Part shown: positions 1 through 7,467 of the stretch, one piece after another
How positions within the stretch are numbered: position 1 is the first letter of the stretch
How the letters are laid out: every line of letters starts with the position of its first letter
NCBI GenBank assembly: GCA_028823235.1
Contig: JAPKBW010000016.1
Location: forward strand, 1-64,000
Origin: Longimicrobiales bacterium
GTDB taxonomy: Bacteria; Gemmatimonadota; Gemmatimonadetes; Longimicrobiales; Gaopeijiaceae
Length of the DNA stretch: 64,000 nt
Direction: 5' to 3'
Translations under genes and position numbers: made by a program
The notes under the pieces: generated by a model
What the model was told of the DNA's origin: nothing
The model's database searches: none
The model's input: only the letters and a program-made list of their open reading frames with translations

Positions 1-965
1 CCCACCACACGGCCCTGGTAACAGCACGCCGCGAGCGACTGCCGGAAGACTTCCGGTCTGGCACGATGTACACATCCGACCAGACGCACCACTCGGTCCG
101 GAAGTCTGCCGTCCTCGCAGGATTTCCTGAAACGAGCGTCCGAGAGATCGCGACGAACGAGCGTCAAGAGATGAAGATCGACGCCCTCAAGGCGCAGATC
201 GCGGAAGATCGGGCCGCGGGACTCACTCCCTTCCTCGTCGTGGGAAGCGCGGGCACGACCAATACCGGTGCCGTTGATCCGCTTATTGACATCGCCGATG
301 TGGCCGAGCGTGAAGGCATGTGGCTCCACGTGGACGGCGCTTACGGGGGATTCTTCGCTATGACGGAGCGGGGTCAGGAAGCCATGAACGGCATCGAACG
401 CGCGGATTCCGTCACGCTTGATCCGCACAAAGGGCTCTTTCTCCCATACGGCACAGGCTGTCTGCTCGTACGCGACGAGGAGTCGCTCCGGCGGGCACAT
501 GCCACGTCCGCAGACTACATGCCCGTGATGCAGCACGACGCAGATTTTGTCGACTTCTGTGACCTCTCGCCTGAGCTGTCGCGAGACTTCCGAGGCCTCC
601 GCGCCTGGCTACCGATCAAGATGTTCGGGATCGATGCCTTTCGAGACGCACTCGACGAGAAGCTCGATCTCGCCCGCTGGGCGACCGATCAGCTCCGTAC
701 GATCCCCGATTGCGTGATCGTGTCGGAGCCTCGCCTCTCGCTCGTCGGGTTTCGACTCGAACCCGACGGACTGTCCGACACCGCGCTCGACAAACTCAAT
801 CGTGACCTCATCGAGCGCGTGAATGCGCGTCGGAACGTCTACCTGACTGGAACTATGGTCGACCGTCGGTTCGCACTCCGGATCTGCGTCCTGTCCGTCC
901 GCACACACATGGACCGGATGGCCTTGTGTCTGGACGACATCCGAGCGGCCATCGCCGAGCTCTAG
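1..965 (+). CDS. PLP-dependent decarboxylase, group II (3' part)
   Basis: The gene is cut by the window edge. The frame is open from base 3, upstream of the first in-window ATG at 66, so that ATG is not the true start. Group II enzymes of this type remove the carboxyl group of aromatic or acidic amino acids using pyridoxal phosphate. Visible motifs are HVDGAYGG, whose Asp contacts the cofactor pyridine nitrogen, and LDPHKGLFLPYG, whose Lys forms the Schiff base. A typical family member has about 470 residues, so roughly the N-terminal third is missing. The substrate cannot be read from this part. The stop lies in a CTAG palindrome shared with the convergent helicase gene. Confidence 0.9.
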   Translation, partial: HHTALVTARRERLPEDFRSGTMYTSDQTHHSVRKSAVLAGFPETSVREIATNERQEMKIDALKAQIAEDRAAGLTPFLVVGSAGTTNTGAVDPLIDIADVAEREGMWLHVDGAYGGFFAMTERGQEAMNGIERADSVTLDPHKGLFLPYGTGCLLVRDEESLRRAHATSADYMPVMQHDADFVDFCDLSPELSRDFRGLRAWLPIKMFGIDAFRDALDEKLDLARWATDQLRTIPDCVIVSEPRLSLVGFRLEPDGLSDTALDKLNRDLIERVNARRNVYLTGTMVDRRFALRICVLSVRTHMDRMALCLDDIRAAIAEL

Positions 966-2272
966 TCCGGGCGCTTTCCGTAGCGGCGCCGACGGGGACG
1001 CGAACTCGTCTCGGCATCACCAGACTTCGCCTCGCCAACCTTCTTTTTCGCGGCCTTTTTGGCAGCGTTCTCACGTGCCTTCGCCCGCGTCGCACGGATC
1101 GCCTTAATGCGTTCTCCCCGCGGCACTTCGAGCGGAGCCTCGGCGGTCGCGCCGTACTCGAAGCCCTCGAGTCGGACTCTCTTGATCTTCGATCCAACCG
1201 CCTTCTCGATGCGATGGATCTGCCCTTCGTCCTCAGGCGTTACTAGCGTGAATGCCTCACCGAGCGCATCCGCGCGAGCCGTCCGGCCTACGCGATGGAT
1301 GTAGTCTTCGGGCACAGCTGGCACATCGAAGTTCACGACATGCCCAAGAGCCTCTACATCAATGCCTCGCGCGGCGATATCCGTCGCAACCAGCACTCGA
1401 AAATTTCCGGCCTTGAAGCCGGCGAGCGCCTTGGTGCGCTGCGCCTGCGAGCGGTTTCCATGGATTCGATCGGCCAGAATGCCATGGCGATTCAGGACCT
1501 TCGCCAGGCGGTCCGCGCGGTGCTTGGTACGCGTGAAGACCAGCGCCTCCTGAATCTGCCCTTTCAGAAACAACTCCGTCAGGAGCGCGCCTTTCAGTGA
1601 AGCCGGGACCGGGTACAAGGCCTGCGTAACACCCTTGGCCGGAGCGGCTTTCCGTTGGAGCGCGATCTTGATCGGCTTCCGCAGGATCTGCGCCGTGAGC
1701 TTTTCGATCGCTGGCGGCATGGTCGCGCTGAAGAAGAGCGTCTGCTTCGGCGTCGGGATGTGCTTGAGGATCCTCTTGATATCGGGCATGAAGCCCATAT
1801 CCAGCATGCGATCCGCTTCGTCCAGCACCAGAAATTCGAGTCCCGACAACGCAGCGTATCGGTACTGGAAGTGGTCCAGCAGGCGACCGGGGGTCGCGAT
1901 GATGAAGTCGGCACCCGTCCGGAAGGCCTTTTCCTGCGGGCCCATGCCTACACCACCATGTACCGCGGCTGCCTTTATACCCGTATGGGGCGCGAGCGCA
2001 TGGGCATCGGCAAGAATCTGGAGTGCCAGTTCGCGCGTGGGTGCGAGCACGAGCGCCCGAGTGGTCCCCCGCGGCTTGTCCATGAGTTGATGCAGAATGG
2101 GCAGGAGGAATGCAGCGGTCTTCCCACTTCCCGTCGCAGCACAGGCGAGAAGATCCCGGCCAGTGAGGGCCTGGGGGATCGCCTGTTCCTGAATGGGGGT
2201 TGGGCGTACGAAGCCCAGGTCCTCGACGCCTCTAAGAAGAGTCGGGTGCAAATTAAGTGCAGCAAAAGCCAC
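962..2272 (-). CDS. DEAD-box RNA helicase, RhlE-like
   Basis: ATP-dependent RNA helicase of 436 residues, likely acting in RNA remodelling, ribosome assembly or decay. All core motifs are visible in order: Q motif near residue 25, Walker A AATGSGKT at 46-53, APTREL near 77-82, TPGR near 127, DEAD at 151-154, SAT at 182-184, ARGID and HRVGRTAR in the second RecA domain. The C-terminal tail of about 60 residues is rich in Lys, Arg and Ala, as in RhlE-type proteins, and probably binds RNA. The start codon is GTG. The 3' end overlaps the convergent decarboxylase by 4 bp. Confidence 0.95.
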   Translation of the reverse strand: MAFAALNLHPTLLRGVEDLGFVRPTPIQEQAIPQALTGRDLLACAATGSGKTAAFLLPILHQLMDKPRGTTRALVLAPTRELALQILADAHALAPHTGIKAAAVHGGVGMGPQEKAFRTGADFIIATPGRLLDHFQYRYAALSGLEFLVLDEADRMLDMGFMPDIKRILKHIPTPKQTLFFSATMPPAIEKLTAQILRKPIKIALQRKAAPAKGVTQALYPVPASLKGALLTELFLKGQIQEALVFTRTKHRADRLAKVLNRHGILADRIHGNRSQAQRTKALAGFKAGNFRVLVATDIAARGIDVEALGHVVNFDVPAVPEDYIHRVGRTARADALGEAFTLVTPEDEGQIHRIEKAVGSKIKRVRLEGFEYGATAEAPLEVPRGERIKAIRATRAKARENAAKKAAKKKVGEAKSGDAETSSRPRRRRYGKRPD

Positions 2273-2436
2273 GATATGTCCGGTTGATGGCGCACAGGGG
2301 CCGGCCGGAACATCCGGCTCGATAAGCTGGCGCAGAGTTTGTGCGAGGGCACGCCTCCGGATTCGGAGGCTCTTAGGTGGGATCCCGCAGAGCAGAAGCT
2401 AGTGGAAAAGAGGTGACGGGTGTAAGAGGGGCACCG

Positions 2437-3840
2437 CTAGGCGTGCCCTGGGGCCACCTTCCGCGTTGGATCCGACTTCCACATGAGGTGACGGATCATG
2501 AGCCCTGATGTGATCGTCGCCGCGACCCCGCCTGAGAGGATCCCTATCCAGACGCCCTCGATCGACTGATCGAAGATGTTCACCTGAGCATAGGCCATCG
2601 GGACGCCGACGAGCAGAACGCGGAGCGTGGTAATGAAAAGCGCCGGGAAGCCATGACCCAGCCCCTGCAGTAGTCGACCCGTGGTCATCCCGATCGCCAT
2701 CATCGGGTAGACGAAGATCATGAAGCCCAAGTATGTCGTTCCGATGAGGATCGCCTCGGGGTCGTCGGTGAAGATCGGCAGGATCGCACCAGAACTCAGG
2801 AACGCGCCGGCTCCGATCACGGTCGCGAGCGTGATGGCCCAGCGGTAGGTATACAGAGACGTGGAGCGCACCAGATCCACTCGACCAGCACCAGCGAACA
2901 TCCCGACCACCGTGACCGCCGCCCCTGAGAGGCCGAAAATCGGCAGTACGACGATCATGTCCACCTTGGATGCGGCGCCGTAGGCCGCTACTGAGACAGA
3001 TCCGAAATCGGAGAGCAGAAGATTGTAAAGGATCGTCCCCACTGACATGACGAACATGCTGGCTGCGATGGGGACAGCCAGGCCGAGCAGAGGCTTCAAG
3101 ACCACGACGCGCGGTGTGAGCGCGGACACCCGCAGCTTCACGAACGCCTCTTTTCGACGCAGGAGCAGAACCGCAAACGAGGATGCCGAGATGACCACGG
3201 CAAGAACCGTTGCGTACGCCGCGCCTCTTAGCCCCAAACCAAAACCGAAAATAAACAGCGCATCGAGCCCAATATTCGAGATCGTCGAGACCATCAGTAC
3301 GATCATGGGCGTCTGCGCATCCCCTTCACCCGTCAGAACCGCTCTCAGCACAGACGAAACGAAGAACAGCGGCATAAAGAGGGCGAGCACCCGGAAATAC
3401 TCCCAGCCCAGTCGAGCGACATCTCCCTCAGCCCCCAGCAGCGTCAGCATACGGGGGCCCGCAAGCAGGCCTGCGACACCAACCACCAGGCCGAGCAGAA
3501 GTCCCGCACTGATCGCAGTTCCGGCAACCGCATCGGCGCTCTCGGCATCCCCTCGACCGACGGCCTGAGCCACCATCGCAGTAACCGCAGTTCCCAGGCC
3601 CATCGTCAGGGCCATCACCAGGAAGAACAGTGGAGCAACGAAGGTGGCCGCCGCGAGCGCGTCCGTACCGAGGGTGCCGATGAAGGCCGTGTCCGCAACC
3701 ACGTACATGGTGTGCACGGTCATGCCTGCGATCATGGGCAGAGCCATGATCCAGAGTGCTCGCCGCGGGTTCCCCAGAAACTCGTCCAAGCGATCTGTGC
3801 GACCACCCTTTTCGGGGGTCGCCATGGTCGATTTAGACAT
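2437..3840 (-). CDS. MATE-family multidrug/Na+ antiporter
   Basis: Polytopic inner-membrane exporter with about 12 hydrophobic segments, typical of MATE proteins that expel cationic compounds in exchange for Na+ or H+. The region around WIMALPMIAGMTVHTMYVVAD matches the first helix and loop of the NorM/DinF type. I start it at the ATG at 3840 (protein begins MSKSTMATPEK), giving 467 residues. A longer reading from the ATG at 3888 adds a non-family leader, and neither start has a good Shine-Dalgarno site. A weak 6-bp inverted repeat (GGGCAC/GTGCCC) overlaps the stop near 2432-2450. The substrate is unknown. Confidence 0.88.
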   Translation of the reverse strand: MSKSTMATPEKGGRTDRLDEFLGNPRRALWIMALPMIAGMTVHTMYVVADTAFIGTLGTDALAAATFVAPLFFLVMALTMGLGTAVTAMVAQAVGRGDAESADAVAGTAISAGLLLGLVVGVAGLLAGPRMLTLLGAEGDVARLGWEYFRVLALFMPLFFVSSVLRAVLTGEGDAQTPMIVLMVSTISNIGLDALFIFGFGLGLRGAAYATVLAVVISASSFAVLLLRRKEAFVKLRVSALTPRVVVLKPLLGLAVPIAASMFVMSVGTILYNLLLSDFGSVSVAAYGAASKVDMIVVLPIFGLSGAAVTVVGMFAGAGRVDLVRSTSLYTYRWAITLATVIGAGAFLSSGAILPIFTDDPEAILIGTTYLGFMIFVYPMMAIGMTTGRLLQGLGHGFPALFITTLRVLLVGVPMAYAQVNIFDQSIEGVWIGILSGGVAATITSGLMIRHLMWKSDPTRKVAPGHA

Positions 3841-3941
3841 GTGGGCACTCGCCGGTAGGCACATTGGGGCGGCCCGCTGGGCAACCATGGTCAAAAGCTA
3901 ACAGAGGCGAAAAGACCGTTGAGGGTATCTCCCTCTGGTCG

Positions 3942-4994
3942 CTACGACCCCGGGCTAAGCACGACCTTGTTCCAACCCGGCTCCCGAGCAGCGAAATGCC
4001 GATATGCATCAACGCCCTCGGAGAGCGGCAGACGGTGCGAAATGAGCGTCTTGATCAGGTCCTCTTTCCGCGCGGCCAATGCGAGCGAAGCCGGCATATA
4101 GTCTCGGGCAGGACAGCGGCCGGCGGCATAGCTGAGGTTCCTGTCGTAGAGCTCACCGGGAGAAAGAGCGAGGTGCTGCTCCGTGTGGACGCCCAGGGCG
4201 GCGATTCGGCCTCCAGGGCGAAGGAGATCCGCAGCCGCTCGGGTCGCGGCGGCACTCCCGACCGCTTCGATCGCCGCATCGGCTCCTCGCCCCTGCGTGA
4301 CGGCCTGCACGATTCCAAGTGGATCATCGGTCTGGAAGTTGACCCCAGTCGCACCAAACGTCGCCGCCGTTTCCAAGCGCGACGCGACGTTATCGACCGC
4401 AACTACCTCACGGGCGCCCCGATCGAACGCAGTGAGGATGGCAAGCAGGCCGACCGGACCACATCCCACGACGACAACCATGTCTCCATCGACCACGCCT
4501 GAGATATCCGCCCCGAATGAAGCGGTGGAGAGGATATCGCCAGAAAGAAGCGCGACGGCTTCGTCGAGGCCATCAGGCACCGGCACGAGCGTCCCATCAG
4601 CATGCGGCACCCGTACATACTCGGCCTGGGCTCCGTGGAGCCCGGACCCGCTCTCTAACCAGCCAAACAACTGACTGTGGTCGCATCGCGCCGTAAGTCC
4701 GCTGAGACAATAAAAACACGAGCCACAACTGGTCGTGAAGGGCGCAACTACGCGATCCCCGACGGAGAACGACGTCACTGAAACGCCCACCTCGACGATC
4801 TCGCCCAGCAGCTCGTGTCCCATCACGGTGCCGACATCGAGCCCCACCTCGCGACCGAAGTAGGGATGCAGATCCGAGCCACATACTCCTGCGGTGGTCA
4901 CACGAACGATGACATCGGTATCGTCGACCAACTCAGGATCAGGGACGACCTCATATGAAAGTGATTCGAGATCGTGGAAAGTGATGGCGTGCAC
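3942..4994 (-). CDS. Zinc-dependent medium-chain alcohol dehydrogenase
   Basis: NAD(P)-dependent MDR-family oxidoreductase of 350 residues. The catalytic-zinc segment GVCGSDLHPYFG with GHELLGEIVEVG is present. The structural-zinc cysteines sit in TSCGSCFYCLSGLTARC, followed by a Rossmann fold with VVGCGPVGLLA near residue 170. It resembles threonine/sorbitol/formaldehyde dehydrogenase-like members; the substrate cannot be decided from sequence. The start is GTG at 4994, preceded by an AAGGGGG purine run about 7 bases upstream. It lies downstream of the DUF3127 gene on the same strand. Confidence 0.9.
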   Translation of the reverse strand: MHAITFHDLESLSYEVVPDPELVDDTDVIVRVTTAGVCGSDLHPYFGREVGLDVGTVMGHELLGEIVEVGVSVTSFSVGDRVVAPFTTSCGSCFYCLSGLTARCDHSQLFGWLESGSGLHGAQAEYVRVPHADGTLVPVPDGLDEAVALLSGDILSTASFGADISGVVDGDMVVVVGCGPVGLLAILTAFDRGAREVVAVDNVASRLETAATFGATGVNFQTDDPLGIVQAVTQGRGADAAIEAVGSAAATRAAADLLRPGGRIAALGVHTEQHLALSPGELYDRNLSYAAGRCPARDYMPASLALAARKEDLIKTLISHRLPLSEGVDAYRHFAAREPGWNKVVLSPGS

Positions 4995-5015
4995 GCAGAC
5001 GCCCCCTTAAGAGTT

Positions 5016-5375
5016 CTAGAAAGGCAACTCGTCGTCGCTGTCATCACTCGAAGGCTCGGGCCACGGCTCGTCTCCACCGGCCGGCGGGCCTGAACCCTCA
5101 CCACCGGCCTTCCGCTCGACCCGCCACGCCTTCACATCCGTATACCACTTACCGTTGTACTCGCGGCTCTCGATGTCGATGTGCGCGGTAAGTGTCTCCC
5201 CATCCTTCACCCCGAACTCGTCGATCTTGTCACCCCAGACCACAAGGCAGACAGGCTTCGGGTACTGACCAGGGGTCTCGAGGACGAATTCCTGCTTTCG
5301 CCAGGTCCCGTTCTTACTCTCGCCTGACTTCTCTTCGAGGATTTGAATGACTTTTCCGGTGATTTCAAGACTCAT
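5016..5375 (-). CDS. DUF3127 OB-fold-like protein with SSB-type tail
   Basis: Protein of 119 residues. The first ~85 residues match the DUF3127 family (EITGKVIQ, WRKQEFVLET, VVWGDKIDEF, IESREYNGKWYTDVKAW), which looks like a beta-rich single-stranded-nucleic-acid-binding fold. A Gly/Pro/Glu/Ser linker follows, and the protein ends in DSDDELPF. That acidic tail with terminal Pro-Phe is the hallmark of the SSB C-terminal tip that recruits replication and repair proteins. A role in ssDNA handling is therefore inferred, not shown. It sits divergently from the aldolase gene. Confidence 0.85.
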   Translation of the reverse strand: MSLEITGKVIQILEEKSGESKNGTWRKQEFVLETPGQYPKPVCLVVWGDKIDEFGVKDGETLTAHIDIESREYNGKWYTDVKAWRVERKAGGEGSGPPAGGDEPWPEPSSDDSDDELPF

Positions 5376-5580
5376 CGGTTTTTTCTGGAGCTGAGATGGT
5401 GTGGTAGAACGCGGGCCGAATGGACCGTTTCATGGATTGCGCACCAAGGCTGTCGAATCAGTGGGGTTCGCGCTAGGTGCACTCTTCGGAAATCCCTATA
5501 TTGAAGAACAGGTTCTCAAACCCTGCGGCGCTATGGATCGCGCCTCACCTACATCATCTGCCCTCAGCACGCTCAGACCC

Positions 5581-6615
5581 ATGCCCATCGCCACCCCCGC
5601 GCAGTTCGCTCAGATGCTCGATTCGGCCCAGGCCGGCGACTACGCCTACCCGGCCATCAACTGCACCTCCATTCTCACGCTCAACGCGGCGATGAAGGGG
5701 TTTGCAGACTCGAAATCCGATGGAATTATTCAGTTTTCGACGGGGGCGGGCCAGTTCGCCTCGGGATTGAACCACAAAGACGCGGCGTACGGCTGCATCT
5801 TGCTCGCCGAGGCCGCTCATCGGCTCGCCGAGCAGTACGATGTGCTGATCGCCCTGAACACCGACCACTGCCAGCCTGAGAAGGCCGCGGGGTTTCTGAA
5901 GCCGCTCATCGAGGCCACCGCGGAGCGGCGCGCCCGGGGTGAAACGAACCTGTTTCAGAACCACATGCTTGATGCGTCGATTCTGCCGCTCGACGAGAAT
6001 ATCGCAATTTCAAAGGAATATCTGAGACTTTGCGCCGAGCAAGAGATCATTCTCGAAGTTGAGGCTGGTGTCGTCGGGGGCGAAGAAGATGGCTCTGCTG
6101 GCACGGAGGACATGCCCGAAGACAAGCTGTATACGACTCCGGATGACATGGTCGCGATCTTTGAGGCGCTCCACGAGCTGGGGCGCTTCACCTTCGCGGC
6201 CACATTCGGGAACGTGCATGGGCACTACAAGCCCGGCGCCGTCAAGCTTCGACCCCATATCCTCAAGGATGGCCAGGCCGCAGTTACCAGGAAGCACGGC
6301 GCCGATGCTCAGATGGACCTGGTGTTCCACGGCGGCTCAGGCAGCCTCCTCGAAGAGATCCGGGAGACGCTCGCGTACGGGGTCATCAAGATGAACGTCG
6401 ATACCGATGCCCAGTACGCGTTCACCCGGCCCATCGTCGACCACATGCTGACGAACTATGAGGCGGTGCTGAAGGTCGATGGCGAGATCGGCAACAAGAA
6501 ATTGTACGACCCGCGCTCGTATCTGAAGAAGGGTGAGCAGAGCATGTCAGAGCGCGTGGCTATCGCGTGTGATGACCTATTGAGCGATGGCAAGTCGCTG
6601 TTCGGACAGACCTAG
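5581..6615 (+). CDS. fba: Class II fructose-bisphosphate aldolase
   Basis: Zinc aldolase interconverting fructose 1,6-bisphosphate with DHAP and glyceraldehyde 3-phosphate, in glycolysis and gluconeogenesis. It is 344 residues from the ATG at 5581 and resembles the long E. coli FbaA type. Seen: PAINCTS near the N terminus, NTDHCQPEKA with the first zinc His, QNHMLD, the EVEAGVVGGEEDG loop, FGNVHGHYKPG and FHGGSGS with the other zinc His residues, and KMNVDTDAQYAFTRP. The frame stays open upstream with another ATG at 5533. I chose 5581 because homology begins with ATPAQFAQML; no strong Shine-Dalgarno supports either. A TATATT at 5497-5502 could be a -10 box. Confidence 0.95.
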   Translation: MPIATPAQFAQMLDSAQAGDYAYPAINCTSILTLNAAMKGFADSKSDGIIQFSTGAGQFASGLNHKDAAYGCILLAEAAHRLAEQYDVLIALNTDHCQPEKAAGFLKPLIEATAERRARGETNLFQNHMLDASILPLDENIAISKEYLRLCAEQEIILEVEAGVVGGEEDGSAGTEDMPEDKLYTTPDDMVAIFEALHELGRFTFAATFGNVHGHYKPGAVKLRPHILKDGQAAVTRKHGADAQMDLVFHGGSGSLLEEIRETLAYGVIKMNVDTDAQYAFTRPIVDHMLTNYEAVLKVDGEIGNKKLYDPRSYLKKGEQSMSERVAIACDDLLSDGKSLFGQT

Positions 6616-6659
6616 AAGCGAGTCGCCGCCAAGGTCGTTGAGGACACAAGTAAATACAC

Positions 6660-6695
6660 AGAAAGGACATGAGAGAATCTTCTCATGCCCTTTCT
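6660..6695 (+). terminator. Hairpin downstream of fba
   Basis: A 15-position inverted repeat: AGAAAGG-A-CATGAGA pairs with TCTCATG-C-CCTTTCT around a 6-base loop, with a single A/C mismatch. It lies 45 bases past the aldolase stop. There is no long U tract, but the arm itself is T-rich. It is a likely transcription terminator between fba and the convergent OsmC gene. Confidence 0.7.
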
Positions 6696-6742
6696 ACATT
6701 AAGACAAGTCACCGTACCCGGAGCCCGGCAGCCGATATAGCC

Positions 6743-6764
6743 GCTCAGTCACCGGTGACTGAGC
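6743..6764 (-). terminator. Perfect 22-bp palindrome after the OsmC stop codon
   Basis: GCTCAGTCACC followed directly by its reverse complement GGTGACTGAGC. It abuts the TAG stop of the minus-strand OsmC gene at 6765-6767. It can fold into a strong hairpin on either strand, so it is probably a terminator. The lack of a U tract leaves a protein-binding palindrome possible. Confidence 0.55.
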
Positions 6765-7232
6765 CTACCCTGCTTGCTCGAGTTCGTACTCCGTCGTGAT
6801 CTCGATCGCGCTCTTCAGCGTCTTGTAGACCGGACACCGGTCCGCGTGCATCGCATGCACTCGCTCGACCGTCTCCCGATGCTCCTCATCGGCCTTCAGT
6901 TTGTATGTGACGTGGATGCGACGGATCACCAGGATACCATCGTCCTTTCCGACCTCTCCACGTACATATCCGCTGAGGTAGCCTTCTCCAGCACTGATCC
7001 CGCGCGCCTCCAGCGCGCCTCCGAAGGTTCCGGTCAGTCAGCCGCCGGTCGACGCCATGACATAGTCGAGCGTCGTAGTGATTTCACGGTCGGGATCGGC
7101 ACCATAGTGCTCCTTGATCGCGCCGTGAACGCCGAACTCGACCGGGCCATCGTGGGCCGGGAGATAGGCGCGTCGGAAAGTTCCTGTGATCCGGTCGATC
7201 CGGATGTCGGCCGTGTACACGGTATCTAACAT
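6765..7232 (-). CDS. OsmC-family protein, probable selenoprotein (TGA = Sec65)
   Basis: OsmC/Ohr-fold proteins detoxify peroxides with a peroxidatic and a resolving Cys. Read from the ATG at 7232 (AGGAG 4 bases upstream at 7237-7241), the frame gives 64 residues ending DYVMASTGG, one TGA at 7038-7040, then 90 more residues without a frameshift (LTGTFGGALEARGI ... DRCPVYKTL ... YELEQAG) to a TAG at 6765-6767. The total of 155 residues is the usual family length. The TGA falls exactly where the family has its catalytic Cys; the second conserved Cys is kept at residue 133. A hairpin at SECIS distance follows the TGA. I read it as selenocysteine; a stop-mutated pseudogene or a sequencing error is the alternative. 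Standard gene callers would report only a fragment of about 64-68 residues. Confidence 0.78.
7002..7018 (-). promoter_or_regulatory. Candidate bacterial SECIS hairpin
   Basis: On the minus strand the 6-bp all-GC stem GCGCGC / GCGCGC closes a 5-base loop UGGAG. The apical loop begins 26 nt after the TGA at 7038-7040 and has G at its second position. Known bacterial SECIS elements need a stem-loop with its apical loop roughly 16-37 nt past the UGA and a G in the first two loop bases, so this fits. It lies inside the reading frame (codons for GALEAR), as bacterial elements do. Confidence 0.65.
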
Positions 7233-7467
7233 GGGACTCCTCATGAAATGGACGCCGATGGTAAGGCGATTCCACTCCAGCGGAAAGACGAACCAGCGAA
7301 AGACCTCAAGATTATTGCATTCCCCAAGTCTTCGGCTTATCTTCGGTGTCCGCGTTCCAGCAGGGAGCGAGGGGCTCGAGTGGCCGCCTTCGGGGTGGCC
7401 CAGGCGTGTTCACGGCACGTCCCGGGATCGGATGAGGACGTGATGCGCGGGCCGAAACACCACCACG

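Noticed and set aside
962-965. Shared CTAG holding both stop codons of the convergent decarboxylase and helicase genes
   Set aside because: It is tidy but common in compact genomes and carries no further signal.
5401-5580. N-terminal extension of the aldolase frame
   Set aside because: Family similarity starts at the ATG at 5581. The extension is low in similarity and overlaps the likely promoter region.
7038-7040. Reading the OsmC TGA as an ordinary inactivating stop
   Set aside because: The codon sits exactly at the catalytic Cys, the rest of the frame is undamaged and a SECIS-like hairpin follows. I keep it as an alternative but think selenocysteine is more likely.
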